The translations under genes were made by a program, and so were the position numbers. Below are positions 33,717-44,808 of a DNA stretch of 64,000 bases, in pieces. Under the pieces are notes generated by a model. The model worked only from the letters and a program-made list of their open reading frames with translations, did no database searches and was not told the DNA's origin. Origin of the DNA: Sphaerulina vaccinii (Eukaryota; Ascomycota; Dothideomycetes; Mycosphaerellales; Mycosphaerellaceae); contig JAKUDP010000007.1 in assembly GCA_022570795.1 (NCBI GenBank), positions 124,001 through 188,000 of the forward strand. Direction: 5' to 3'. Position 1 is the first letter of the stretch. Each line of letters opens with the position of its first letter.

Positions 33717-36464
33717 ATGAGCACGCCCAATAAGCGGCGTAAGACCAACAATCCCACGACATCTGGCCAGACTATAAAGAGTCTTGACTTCTTCTTTGGC
33801 AAGCAGCGCGAGAAGGAGAAGGAAGTGAAAGAAGAGCAGGACCACGAAGATGCCAGCGCGAATCATGCCAATGGCAATGCCGTCGAGCATGAAGATCTGT
33901 CTGACGAGCAGCTAGCACGAAAGCTGCAGGCGGAATGGGATGCTGAGGAGAGAAGAGAGCAAGGCGGAGCTCAGAATCATGAATTTAAACGTGGTTACGG
34001 CGGTGTTGGTTCAGGCGTGAAGACTGATCAAGAAGCTGCGTTGGAAGATGCTGCTCGAGAAGAGATTACTGAAGCTGATGGAGAAGAGTCTGTGACCAAG
34101 CCCAAGGTGGCGGAGAATGCCTTCACTGCAATGGGCAAAAATAACACGCTTACCTTACAGTCGGCCACTGCAGAAGAGGATACTATCTCTCACGGCATAC
34201 CTTTCGACGAAACGCCGCTTACCTTCGACCCTCAGAAATATCTGCCTGAACTTCGAAAGCAATGGGCTACAGAGGGAGGCCATTGCACGTATGCTTTGCT
34301 AACACATTGCTTCGTGTTAGTGGGAAGCACAACTTCTCGCATCAAGACCGTTGATACTCTTGTCAATATGCTGCGGACTCTCATCGAGGGCGATCCTGAG
34401 TCGCTCCTGCCTGCAGTTTGGCTCGCCACCAACTCTATATCGCCCCCATATATCGACATCGAGCTCGGCTTGGGCGGATCTGCCATCTCAAAGGCGCTCA
34501 AGAAGGTGTGCGGCTTGGACAATGCCGCATTGAAGACGCTGTACAACAAGCATGGAGATGCTGGAGATGTGGCATATGAAGCTAAGAAGAAGCAGAGCTT
34601 CACATTGCGAAAGCCGAAGCCATTGACGATAAAAGGCGTATATGAGAGCCTGCACAAGATCGCCGCAGCGAAAGGCCAGGGATGTCAGGTCGTGAAACAG
34701 AGCATTGTAGAACGGCTTGTGCAGGATGCACGAGGTGCGGAAGAGAGCAGATACATTGTGCGCACGCTGGTCCAGCATCTTCGCATAGGTGCTGTCAAGA
34801 CGACTATGCTGATCGCGCTGTCACGAGCATTCTTGCTATCGAAGCCACCCAATGCAGATTTCAGCACTAAATCCCGCGACGATCTCAGAAAGCTCGGCAA
34901 GCAGGACCTTGCAGCAGTCTATCAAGGTCCAGAAGAGCTAGTCAAGGCCTGCTTCGCTCGAAGACCGAACTACAACGATCTCGTACCAACCATGCTGGAA
35001 ATTGGCATTGATGATGAGCTTCTCATTCGTTGTGGATTGGCAATGCATATACCCTTGCGACCCATGCTGGGAGGCATCACCAGAGACTTGGGAGAGATGC
35101 TTACAAAGTTGCAAGGGCGTGACTTTGCTTGCGAGTTCAAGTATGATGGTCAGCGGGCGCAAGTGCATTGCGACGCCGATGGCAAGGTCTCTATCTTCTC
35201 CCGACATCTGGAAGTGATGACTGACAAGTATCCTGATCTTGTCAATCTGGTGCCAAAAATACGTGGCGAAAGTGTCAGCACCTTCATACTTGAAGGCGAA
35301 GTTGTGGCTGTCGATCGTGAGACTGGTGATCTGAAGCCATTTCAAATTCTTGCCAATCGTGCACGAAAAGACGTTGTAATTCAGTCTGTGACTGTAGACG
35401 TCTGCTTGTTCTCCTTTGATCTTATGTACCTCAACGGCGAGGAGCTGCTCGATCGACCTTTTCGAGAACGGCGAAGTCTGCTTCGCAGTCTGTTTGTTGA
35501 AATACCGAATCACTTTACCTGGGTCAACAGCCTTGATGCGACTTCTGCCGATGTCGAAACTGTGAGCAACTTCTTCAAGCAGGCTACAGACATCAAGTGT
35601 GAAGGCATTATGGTCAAGGTCCTGGACAATGCAGCAAACCCAGACCTGCTAGCAGAGATGGACATCGATGTTGCAGACGCTGATGCGCCGAAACTGCCAC
35701 CCACGCCTTCGAAAGCGAAGTCGAAGAAGGGCGGTAAGAGAACCAAGAAAGTAGTGGACCCGCTTCAAAGTGGCGCTGCCAAGTATGCAGCAGAGCAAGC
35801 TGATGCTGATGCGACCGAAGAGAAGAAGACTGGCGCACGCCGTAAAGCTCTTCTATCGACCTACGAGCCTGACAAGCGCCTTGATTCCTGGCTTAAAGTC
35901 AAGAAGGACTACAATACCCAGACAGACACCATCGACCTCATTCCCGTTGGCGCATGGCATGGCCAAGGACGCAAGAACGCCTGGTGGTCGCCCATTCTTC
36001 TGGCCTGTCGCAATCCAGATACTGGAGCTCTCGAAGTGGTTACAAAGTGCATATCTGGCTTCACAGACGCTTTCTACAAGGCCAATCGTGCCAAGTACGA
36101 TCCGGACTTCGAAGACGAAGATGGTGTCAAAGTCGGCAAGAATACACTGAGCACGAGACCTGCTTATGTTGATTACATTGGAACTCCGGATGTATGGTTC
36201 GAGCCACAGGAAGTATGGGAGATGATCTTTGCGGATATCACAATCAGTCCCACATATACAGCTGCTATCGGGTTGATACACGAAGACAAGGGACTTTCCA
36301 TGAGGTTTCCTAGATTCTTGAAAGTGAGAGACGACAAGAGTATCGAAGAAGCAAGCACGAATGAGTTCCTGGCCGAGCTTTACAGGAAGCAGGAAAAGAA
36401 GCCCCCAGCGGAGGGTAATGGTGTTGGTGAGAAGGAGGACGATGACGATGAGCTGTATGAGTGA
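33717..36464 (+). CDS. CDC9: DNA ligase I (ATP-dependent)
   Basis: This is a single exon of 915 residues. The start at 33717 gives MSTPNKRRKTNN, followed at once by QTIKSLDFFF, a PCNA-binding PIP box. An earlier in-frame ATG at 33582 adds a non-conserved stretch and was not used. The disordered N-terminus is followed by the DNA-binding domain (residues about 180-440). The adenylation domain follows with the catalytic lysine 475 in EFKYDGQRAQVH, then ILEGEVVAVD, CEGIMVKVL, SWLKVKKDY and the OB-fold end RFPRFLKVRDDKS. The enzyme seals Okazaki fragments in the nucleus. Between CEGIMVK and SWLKVKKDY lies an insertion of roughly 75 residues rich in Lys, Ala and Pro (PSKAKSKKGGKRTKK). To my knowledge filamentous ascomycetes often carry such an insert here, and other eukaryotes have only a short link. 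Confidence 0.95.
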   Translation: MSTPNKRRKTNNPTTSGQTIKSLDFFFGKQREKEKEVKEEQDHEDASANHANGNAVEHEDLSDEQLARKLQAEWDAEERREQGGAQNHEFKRGYGGVGSGVKTDQEAALEDAAREEITEADGEESVTKPKVAENAFTAMGKNNTLTLQSATAEEDTISHGIPFDETPLTFDPQKYLPELRKQWATEGGHCTYALLTHCFVLVGSTTSRIKTVDTLVNMLRTLIEGDPESLLPAVWLATNSISPPYIDIELGLGGSAISKALKKVCGLDNAALKTLYNKHGDAGDVAYEAKKKQSFTLRKPKPLTIKGVYESLHKIAAAKGQGCQVVKQSIVERLVQDARGAEESRYIVRTLVQHLRIGAVKTTMLIALSRAFLLSKPPNADFSTKSRDDLRKLGKQDLAAVYQGPEELVKACFARRPNYNDLVPTMLEIGIDDELLIRCGLAMHIPLRPMLGGITRDLGEMLTKLQGRDFACEFKYDGQRAQVHCDADGKVSIFSRHLEVMTDKYPDLVNLVPKIRGESVSTFILEGEVVAVDRETGDLKPFQILANRARKDVVIQSVTVDVCLFSFDLMYLNGEELLDRPFRERRSLLRSLFVEIPNHFTWVNSLDATSADVETVSNFFKQATDIKCEGIMVKVLDNAANPDLLAEMDIDVADADAPKLPPTPSKAKSKKGGKRTKKVVDPLQSGAAKYAAEQADADATEEKKTGARRKALLSTYEPDKRLDSWLKVKKDYNTQTDTIDLIPVGAWHGQGRKNAWWSPILLACRNPDTGALEVVTKCISGFTDAFYKANRAKYDPDFEDEDGVKVGKNTLSTRPAYVDYIGTPDVWFEPQEVWEMIFADITISPTYTAAIGLIHEDKGLSMRFPRFLKVRDDKSIEEASTNEFLAELYRKQEKKPPAEGNGVGEKEDDDDELYE

Positions 36465-38279
36465 GACGGCTGACCTGCCTGGCTGATAGGATGGCTGGAA
36501 TCGCTCAGTCACTCATTGCGGCCGCAATGAGCGGCAGTCACCACCAGGAAACGCCTCCGAAGCTCGCGATCGCTAGGCGTGAGAATGCCAACCACTCGGC
36601 GGTCCTGTCAGCAGAAACTTACATGACTCGTCGTCCTGGTCACACCAAGCACGCACGGTGCTCAAGCAGTACGAGAGACTGCTTTACGAGATATCGATTT
36701 TCAAAGTTTCCTGTATCAGAGCCATGATGCCTGATATCACTGCCGGCATTGAAATGTTGAGGCTGGGCTGTACTGGACTTCGAGAACAGGTCCATACACA
36801 GACCATTGACATCGCCATTCTACCTTTCTGGTCCTAGGAAGATCCATCTCGACCGTCTCGCGCTTATACGAGCTGAAGAAGATGCGTCTATACTGGAATC
36901 CAGGATCTGGTCGCTTCATGTTTTGTCATGCTATAGTGCAGTTCTCAGCGACTACGATACCATTCCAAGTCTCTTGACTAAGAAGCTTGGCTTCTTGCTG
37001 TCACCATTGTTTGCTCAGCAACGACGCCTGTCGGCAGGCTCGGATGGCTCGGATTTGCCTGTGCGATGCCTGGCTGTGCACTGTTGGTCCAAGCCCGAGC
37101 TCCACCGATTTCTTGTTTGGGAACATGCCTGTTGTTCAGGTTGACATCACACCGTCTGTGCAAAACCCTACATGGCAAACGTGCGGGTGCCCGGCCCATC
37201 GCCCACCTGCATCACGAACAAAACAATCATCGTAGAAAAGCAAGCGCACAGCGGCGAGAGCACCGAAACGTTGCAGAAAATAGCCAATATTGTACCTCAC
37301 ACGTGCAGAAAGCTGTCGCAGCTTACCCATGGCACCAGCTATGTGCCTGCGTCCAGCTTGCAGCTCATTGGCCGATACATACAGATCAGTCAGCATCGGG
37401 ACAAGCTATCTGGTCATTATGTCTTCGATAATTGCGCAGCTCGAATATCGCTCGAACAAAGCAACAACTTCAACCCTTGCGAGTACTCTCGGCCGTTCTC
37501 CAAGCGGCTTGCAACTACCACCTCTTCACACTTGCCGTACTTTTCCTCAGGCTTGGAAGCAAACTCATGTTGCAGGCGGTGTCTGCTGTTTCAAGGATAA
37601 GGTTGGGTGAATCGGGTGGACGACCGCCCGAGCAAGACCATCTTCTGCGCAGTCGGCACTCAATCGCGCACGTCACAACAATTAGGCTCTGTTCGGCGCA
37701 ATATACAGAATCACGTTGCGCCTCTCTTGGTTCACACGAACGATGGCCTTCGCACCGAGCATTTGGGCTTCTCCAGGCCTCTGAAGAATGGCTAGCGGCT
37801 GACTAGCTACAAGGTTCGGGCCTGACTGTCCACCACCTGTCATGAAGTATATTTCGACGTCCACAAGAGTCTGACTTCCCCAGCCTCACTCGCATCCTTG
37901 TATAACATGGTCTGCCCATTGGAGTACCCCAGGTGCTTCGTATTGAGATCAGATCTCACTGTCCGATTGGCAGCCAAGATGCAGGTCGACGTGGACGACT
38001 TTCAGAATGGGACGATTACCAGCATCACCGCCTGCCTCCACTGACTATGACCGACAGAATGCATCCGAAAGAAGCAACCATGTTGCAATATGCTTTGGAA
38101 TCGTTGCCATGAGAAGCCGGAGGCGGTGGTCGATCTAGAACCTGTCGACGAGCGCAGGTGTATAAGTAGCTATTCCTTTCTGCAACATAGAACCGTTCTT
38201 GTCATCAGCACTTCAGACATCAGAACATTCACGACCTCCACAACCAAACAGCAGAGCCATACAGGACTACTTCGGCAAG
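36465..38279. other. Long intergenic region (1.8 kb)
   Basis: Several frames of 60-140 codons occur on both strands, but none has splice-consistent continuation, a signal peptide or a known motif. The last 120 bases hold a TATA-like GTATAAGTAG at about 38159 that suits the small secreted gene downstream. Confidence 0.4.
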
Positions 38280-38667
38280 ATGCAATTCCAGACCATCGCA
38301 GCCTTCCTGGCAGCCTTTGCCGCAACAAACGTCCTCGCAGCTCCAGTCGCGAATGCTGTTGCAGATGCTGCTCCAGAGGTACATCACTCTTCGCGTTGAT
38401 CACCCCATTTCCTCCACTGACCAGGAACTACAGGCCGTGCCTTGCCCATCGTGCAGCGATTACCCCCAGGGTTACATATACTACCCGAAGGGTTATGTCC
38501 AGCAGTATTACCCTCAATTCCAAGGTGCTCTCTACCAGTACGGCGGCGATAACAGTGTACACTACGACAAGAGCTCTTTCAGCCTTCTGGGCATTGAACT
38601 CTTCTCTACGGAAGACCTCGATGTCGATGCGTACTCGCACTATGACGTCCTGGCATACTACGGATAG
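38280..38667 (+). CDS. Small secreted Tyr-rich protein
   Basis: Exons 38280-38378 and 38425-38667 (46-bp intron) encode 113 residues. MQFQTIAAFLAAFAATNVLA is a clear signal peptide. After a short Ala-rich segment the mature protein is rich in Tyr and Gly (GYIYYPKGYVQQYYPQFQGALYQYGG) and has only one Cys pair (CPSC). The end is acidic (STEDLDVDAYSHYDVLAYYG). The size and export signal fit candidate-effector or wall-structural proteins, but nothing identifies a function. The intron falls just after the signal/pro region. A TATA-like box lies about 120 bases upstream. Confidence 0.65.
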
Positions 38668-39072
38668 ACGGAGCGTGTCCCTTTGGTGGTGGAAAGGAAA
38701 AAAGACAATGTGGATAACGATCAATGGCTATGATGATCTGATGAGAAAACGTGAATGAAGGAAGAAAACATAACTACAACTAATGGGTAGCTACCATACA
38801 CAGAAGCTAACTGAGCATGAATGAATCTCATTGACTCGAATACCAATCAATATTTCATTGACGTTTCTTATCTCGCATACCAATGCCACTTTGAGCCAAG
38901 TCTCCGGCCGAAGTCCTGGACGCTGCGCAAATGCAGCAGCACGCCATCCCGATCAACATTTTCATGATGATAGGCTGAAATATTCTCATCTTCATATCAT
39001 GGTTCGCCAATAATGCTCCTTTCAATGCTTGTCCGAGTGAAGTCTTGACATCTTGACATCCACGTCGTGAAA
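38668..39072. other. Intergenic region
   Basis: This is 405 bases with no recognisable gene or site. Confidence 0.5.
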
Positions 39073-40876
39073 ATGAGCGACCATCACATCGGCCAAAAAC
39101 ACGACCACATCATCACCAGCTTTCCCTCAGAACAAGACAACATAACATTCTCCTCCTCCCCCTCCGGCCCAGCACCACCAGACTCATCAACCGACTTCGT
39201 AACTCGCGCCGAAGAATCAGATCTCTCACGAGGTCTCCATCAACGCCATGTCTCTCTCATAGCCATAGCCGGAGCAATCGGAACCGGCCTCTTCCTCGGT
39301 CTAGGTTCATCAATTCAGCTCGGAGGGCCCTTAGGCGCGTTATTAGGTTATTTGACTGTGGGATTAATAGTTTGTTCTGTGCAGTTCGCATTGGGAGAAG
39401 TTACGGCTCTGTTACCTGTGACGGGGAGTTTTGTGAGACATGCTGAGTTTTTGGTTGATCCTGCGGTGGGGTTTGCTGTTGGGTGGAATATTGTGAGTGA
39501 CTTACTGCCAGTGTGATGAGGGGATAGTGGGAGGGGGAGAGGTGAGAGTGCTAATAATGCGGAACGTAGGTCTATGGAAACTGGCTGAGCATACCGGCGG
39601 AGATTTCTGCGATCTGTGTGCTGTTTCAATATTGGACGGATGTGAACAGTTCTGTTTGGATTATACTATTCATAGTACTGACATTTGTCGTTGGAATGTC
39701 TTTGATCAGGGTCTATGGTAAGTCTAAGAATGCTATGGATTTCTATGTATGCTCATACTGACACTTCGTTCAGGCGAGGTCGAGTTCTGGTTCGCACTCC
39801 TCAAGATCTTCTTCATCATCTTCCTGATCATTCTCGGACTTGTGATTGCTCTCGGTGGTGTGTCTGGAGTTGACAGAGTCGGCTTTCGCTACTGGAAGTC
39901 ACCAGGACCTTTCGTCGAATACATCGGTAGCGGATCTTGGGGCAACTTCCTCGGATACTGGGCTTGCATGAGTTCTGCCGTCTTCTCCTTCGCGGGTACA
40001 GAGTCTGTCGCTATGGCAGCTGCTGAGACGAGGAACCCACGTCAAGCGATACCAAGAGCTTGCAAGAGAGTTTTCTTCCGCGTGGCGATCTTCTATCTGC
40101 TTGCAGTTCTGGTAGTAGGCATGCTTGTAGCCAGCGACGATGATCGCCTGAACGACCAGTCTGGCACGGCGGCGCAGAGTCCGTTCGTCATTGCAGCGTC
40201 TGCAGCTGGTATCGAGGCCATCCCCTCGGTCGTCAATGCGATCGTCATCACATCGGCTTGGTCGTCTTCTAATCAGGCCCTGCTTGCTGGTACGAGAGTA
40301 CTCTATGCACTGGCGCTGAAGAAGCAGGCACCTCAGATCTTCTTGAGGACAACTTCGTGGGGTGTACCGTACATCTGCGTGCTACTTCAAACAGCATTCA
40401 TGTTCTTGGCATTCATGAGCTTGTCGAGTGGCGCATTGACTGTATTTTACTGGTTTCTGGACCTCGTGAGCTGCGGAGTCTTGATCAGCTGGACCGCCAT
40501 TCTGATCAACCATCAACGACTCCTGCTCGCCATGAAGAAACAGCAAATACCATACTCGCTCCTTCCGTGGCACAACTCCTGGACTAGGTACTCCACGCCG
40601 GCAGCGCTAGTGTTGACAGTGACCATCTTGATAACCAGCGGCTTCTCGAACTTCACCACAGGTGGTTTCACAGCATCCGGATTTGTCTCCAGCTATCTTG
40701 ACATTCCACTTGTGTTGACGGCATTTTTGTTATGGAAGTTCTTCAAGAAGACCAAGTTTGTCAACCTCGCCGATATACCTCTTCGTGAAGCATTTGAAGA
40801 GATCGAGAGGAAACCAGAAGAGCCAGAACCGGTTGCGAAGGGTTGGATCAAGCTTGTGAGCTTTCTATGGGATTGA
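39073..40876 (+). CDS. Amino-acid permease (APC superfamily, fungal YAT type)
   Basis: Exons 39073-39492, 39570-39717 and 39774-40876 give 556 residues. A polar cytosolic N-terminus precedes LSRGLHQRHVSLIAIAGAIGTGLFLGLGS, the invariant first helix of fungal amino-acid transporters whose GAIGTGLFLG loop binds the substrate carboxylate and amino groups. About twelve hydrophobic segments follow. FSFAGTESVAMAAAETRNPRQAIPRA is the next signature, and an acidic/basic cytosolic tail closes the protein. The transporter sits in the plasma membrane and imports amino acids with protons; the substrate range cannot be read. It is convergent with a Zn2Cys6 regulator gene only 186 bases away. Confidence 0.92.
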
Positions 40877-41062
40877 GGCTGCCGAAATGTTGCGCAAGCG
40901 CATCCACGCGTTGCGGATCATTCATTGCCTCATGTTCAACCAGATATCCATTCAGCAGATGCCTGCGAAGTCTTCTCTTATCCTCGTTGTCAGCGTAGAA
41001 GCCATCGTTCTGCCTCGAAGTGTACTTCATGACTTCGCCAGGTATGTTACCAACGCCACCAA

Positions 41063-42370
41063 TCACTTGAATCGCGTTGGGTCTTCCCAGTAATGTCTGG
41101 GTGCTGGCTGCACGGTTGGCGGTGTTTGGAGAACAGAAGTGGGCCTTCGTAGAGTTGCGTCTCTACTCTCACCGACCTCTTCGTCTGCTAGTCGTATCAA
41201 CTCCTCATAGCGCGGATCCGGGACGCCTGCTAGTGCTTCGGCTACCTCTCCTGCCAAGGTAGATCCAAACTCTTCTGCGTACCAGTAGTCATAGCCGGTA
41301 GGGTTGAGCAGAACACCCCACCACATTAGAGTCAACAAAGCGACATGATCGCCTGCTTTCAATGCTCTCACGAACTCGTCGCCCGATATCGTAAGCCACG
41401 AGAGTACGAAACCGCGGAACTTCATCGCCTGACAAGTGGAAAACAGGTAGTCAAGCCACCATATCGCATATTTGCAAGCAGGATATACACCCGAGCGTGA
41501 TCTTGCTCCAGTGCTGGGGTCTTTGTGGCTTGTTGTGTTAGCGTCTGGCGCTGGTGCACGCGCGTCATTGAGAGCACTCAATATGCGAATGGCGCTGGTG
41601 TAGCGATGATTGTAGTCCTTCCTGGGCAGTGTCATCAGGTCTGGAATCTTGCCGATGAGAGGATGAGTTTTGATACACTCTGGATTCTTCAGCATTACAA
41701 CCGATATGCCTCGCATGAGCTCGAAATAAATGAGTGTGTTATCGATCATGCTTCCGCGCAATGACGGCTGTGTTCCAGATGCTAGCGCCAAGATCGTCAG
41801 CATTATGCTGCAGTATATCAAGGCGTCGTGAGCTTCGCCATCGAACTCTGGTCGAGCCAATTCGTCGCGAAATCTCGCGAACGCCTGCGATTGATACTCA
41901 AGTGCAGTATTGATATGATGCATCGAATGCTCCGGACTGCTGTATGCCATTTCGAATGCAGTCAATGCAAAGAGGCTCTTGAGCAGGAAGTCGTACTTCA
42001 TAGCCAACTCCGGTACATGCATCCGCCAAAGGTCAAGGTTGTCGACTTCCGTCCATAGCATGCTCTGATAGGTGGTGGTTGACCATCGATGCAGAAGGAG
42101 TAGCTCCGACATGTGGCGAGCTGTTGAGATGACCGATGAACTGCCTATGCCTCTGCCTGGATCGGGAGTCGAGGCTTTGGAATTCGACACTACTCTGTCC
42201 TTTGCGATGAGAGTCTGACTTGTGATGGCAGTCAGATCCGGCCATTCGCAGTCGGTGCCGCGGCTGATACAGTTCGCACATTTCGGATGCTCTTCTCCAC
42301 ACTTTACTCGACGTTTCTTGCAGACGAGGCAGCCACGCCGGGACTTGAGATGTGAGCGTCTTGGTGGCAT
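41063..42370 (-). CDS. Zn2Cys6 transcription factor (short, Upc2-like layout)
   Basis: This is a single exon of 435 residues. At residues 14-41 the zinc binuclear cluster CLVCKKRRVKCGEEHPKCANC..C keeps the C-x2-C-x6-C-x5-C-x2-C-x6-C spacing, preceded by a basic start (PPRRSHLKSRRG). A helical effector region follows (ARHMSELLLLHRWSTTTYQSML), then repeated helices around ALFALTAFEMAYSSPEH, a pattern common in fungal regulators related to sterol-uptake control proteins. Such proteins bind CGG-containing DNA in the nucleus. No ligand or target can be assigned. The adjacent permease could be a target, but only proximity suggests it. Confidence 0.88.
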   Translation of the reverse strand: MPPRRSHLKSRRGCLVCKKRRVKCGEEHPKCANCISRGTDCEWPDLTAITSQTLIAKDRVVSNSKASTPDPGRGIGSSSVISTARHMSELLLLHRWSTTTYQSMLWTEVDNLDLWRMHVPELAMKYDFLLKSLFALTAFEMAYSSPEHSMHHINTALEYQSQAFARFRDELARPEFDGEAHDALIYCSIMLTILALASGTQPSLRGSMIDNTLIYFELMRGISVVMLKNPECIKTHPLIGKIPDLMTLPRKDYNHRYTSAIRILSALNDARAPAPDANTTSHKDPSTGARSRSGVYPACKYAIWWLDYLFSTCQAMKFRGFVLSWLTISGDEFVRALKAGDHVALLTLMWWGVLLNPTGYDYWYAEEFGSTLAGEVAEALAGVPDPRYEELIRLADEEVGESRDATLRRPTSVLQTPPTVQPAPRHYWEDPTRFK

Positions 42371-43135
42371 CGTAGAGATCTGCTCTGTGAAACACCAATT
42401 GCTCTGTCAGGATTCTTCGTACTCGTTTTCGTGAAGTCGGTTCAAATCGTGTGCGGCCGCGTCTGCTTGGCACCGTTCCTCGGTCAAGTCCCTGCAGATG
42501 ATTTGGGTACAACTTCAGCCCTCTCTTTCCAACCCATTCACTTTGTTTCGGCAAAAACCTCCTTGGCTTTCTGTTGTAAACGCCATGTCCTCATCTGTTT
42601 GGTCAAATGTCTGGAGTGAGTGTTCAGAAGTGCTGGAGGACTTGGAAGGAGAGGGAGGCTGGAAGGCCGCGTAGGCTGAATCAGGCCATCCTTAGCCAAA
42701 TTTCTTCACATCCCGCGCTACTGGTATATAAAGCTGTATAAAGGCTATCCATGACTTAGACAACAGCACGATTGCAAGACTTCAGACGTCCAGAAGAATA
42801 AACAGACTGTCATCGGGAGACGTTGACATTGACACGATTCCAATGACTTTGTAATCACGGTATCCAGTAACACGAATGAGGCTAACTAAGTACGGCATCC
42901 ATTGCCGACCAAATTTACGCCCTTGCTGTACAGCATACAAAGCACATATGAGTACTTATCATCATATAGAGACTTTATTGATGAGCAGCAACGACAGCGA
43001 TCTGGATGATGAAGCTTAGAATCGAGACCTTACGAAGGACTAGCCTGTAAGAATGCCTACCAGACCCACCACTCCTCAGACATTGACATTATCAGTTGGC
43101 TTGAAACACCTAACAAGCACACATACACACCCCAG
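42371..43135. other. Intergenic region with possible 5' exon of the next gene
   Basis: TATA-like GTATATAAAG occurs at about 42724. A GTAAGA at about 43048 could be a donor pairing with the CCCCAG acceptor before 43136, but no ATG upstream joins in a correct frame, so the first exon of the flavin-reductase-like gene is unresolved. Confidence 0.35.
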
Positions 43136-44017
43136 TATCGCAGACACTTCTCCCGGACAGCACGTCAATCCGCGGCAGACTACGCCTCATTAGGAGGCTC
43201 CTCCAAGCCTTTGCCACCTTTCAAGCCGAAGTCTATCACGACAACCACATCTCCCAACTCTGCCTGGACCTACGGAGACGGCGCAAAAGACCCCAATGCC
43301 TCTCCAAACCTCAAGCACATCGAGATCGACCCTTTCGCAGAAGGCCGACCAATGTTCCATAATTACTCCCTCCTCGTCTCAGGCATCCTTCCACGACCAA
43401 TAGGCTTCATCAGCACACTGTCATCATCCGGCCAAGCCAATCTAGCACCTTTCAGCTACTTCCAAGTCGTAGACCACGACCCACCAGTCTTTGTTGTTGG
43501 ATTCTCAGGCCGAGAAGGTCGTCCTAAGGATACGTTACGCAACTTAGAAGAAAATGGAGAATGTGTTTTCAATGTTGTGAGCGAGCAGATGATAGAAGCT
43601 GTAAATGCTACTTCTCTTGACATTCCTTATGGAAACTCGGAATGGGATATCTCTGGTCTGACGAAGGCTGAGAGTACGACTGTGCGACCTGCACGTGTGA
43701 AGGAAAGTGTGTTCTCGATTGAAGGCAAAGTCATAGACTTCGTGGAGTACAAGACTTCGAGAAAGCCGGTTGGGCCGCATGGAAGGCTCGCTGTCATCGA
43801 AGCGACCAGATTCTGGGTGAGGGAGGATGCTGTGGATTCAGAAGGAAAAGGTCTCGATCTTGAGAAGCTGAAGCCTATTGGACAGCTCGGTGGCATTGGG
43901 TATGCGAGGGTTACTGATACATTTGAGCTTGCGAGGAGTAGTTGGCGAAGAGAAATGGAGAAGCCAGAGGCGAAAGCGAAGCTGGAAGGTCTGTTGAACC
44001 AGTCAACAGAGCCGTGA
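43136..44017 (+). CDS. Flavin-reductase-like (FMN-binding split-barrel) protein, start unresolved
   Basis: The frame from the CCCCAG acceptor to the stop at 44017 encodes 293 residues. The split-barrel core shows SGILPRPIGFISTLSSSGQANLAPFSYFQVV, then DPPVFVVGFSGREGRPKDTLRNLEENGECVFNVVSE, which is the pattern of flavin reductase domain proteins of the YAAT/DIM6-NTAB group that bind FMN. A later strand block is RLAVIEATRFWVRED. The protein has no signal peptide in this part and is likely cytosolic, reducing or carrying flavin. No in-frame ATG occurs before 43351, which is inside the domain, so a 5' exon is needed. The frame remains open upstream to about 43018 without an ATG. Confidence 0.8.
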   Translation, partial: YRRHFSRTARQSAADYASLGGSSKPLPPFKPKSITTTTSPNSAWTYGDGAKDPNASPNLKHIEIDPFAEGRPMFHNYSLLVSGILPRPIGFISTLSSSGQANLAPFSYFQVVDHDPPVFVVGFSGREGRPKDTLRNLEENGECVFNVVSEQMIEAVNATSLDIPYGNSEWDISGLTKAESTTVRPARVKESVFSIEGKVIDFVEYKTSRKPVGPHGRLAVIEATRFWVREDAVDSEGKGLDLEKLKPIGQLGGIGYARVTDTFELARSSWRREMEKPEAKAKLEGLLNQSTEP

Positions 44018-44808
44018 GCAGCAGCTAGGCCACTGAATGTCAGTAAGCACAATCGCGACCAGGAGATGTAGATTTAGAGAGACGCGCAGATGATATGGTG
44101 GAGACGCTCCACCTTGCCAAGATCTTCTCCAGGTGAAACATGGTAGACCGCGTTGATAAAGTCGCGGACACTGTTACAACAACCACTTCTTGTTCTTCAT
44201 TCCGCCAATGACACGTTCCATCACCAGAGGAGCATATCGACTGCTACGCGTGCTGACTCTCCAGGGCATTCGCGGCGCACTCTTGGTCGAGAAAGACATG
44301 AACATCTCGCACTGACTCGACTCATCGTTCTGCCCTGAAGGATGCGACGCCACGCTGCAGCTCGCGTTGTCAGCAAATGGTTGAGTAGTCATCAATCATC
44401 TCGGCATCCTTGACGACGACAACCGTTCCCTTCCTTGTGGCGACCAGACACCTTAACGCTGCATACATTGGAAGGCTTGCACGCGTAGCTCAATACCTTT
44501 TTGGTCGGCTAGGACATCTAAATTCTCTCTAGAGAGGGGCCAGGAGACTCGGAATTGCATTGCGCCGGACTATCGCTTTCGTTCGTGTTTGACTTCAGCT
44601 GCTTTGGCGAACCAGAAATTGCAAAGCTTGTGCCTGGAAAATCACAAGCGCGGATGGTGGGATGTGAATGAAACTCTTCAAGACGATCAGACGAGGGAAC
44701 GCTCCTCCCTTATGTGATTCGGACGTATGAACACGACAGCGTGGCACATTAATACCTCGCCAAGCTTCGGCCGTAAGCTCCAGGTCGGCTGAAACGGACT
44801 AGCACAAG
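44018..44808. other. Intergenic region
   Basis: No gene or clear site is recognised in these 791 bases. Confidence 0.5.

Noticed and set aside
34938..35513. 191-codon minus-strand frame inside the ligase gene
   Set aside because: It is antisense to conserved ligase motifs and shows no independent features.
37172..37600. 142-codon frame in the ligase/secreted-protein gap
   Set aside because: No signal peptide, known motif, splice continuation or codon pattern.
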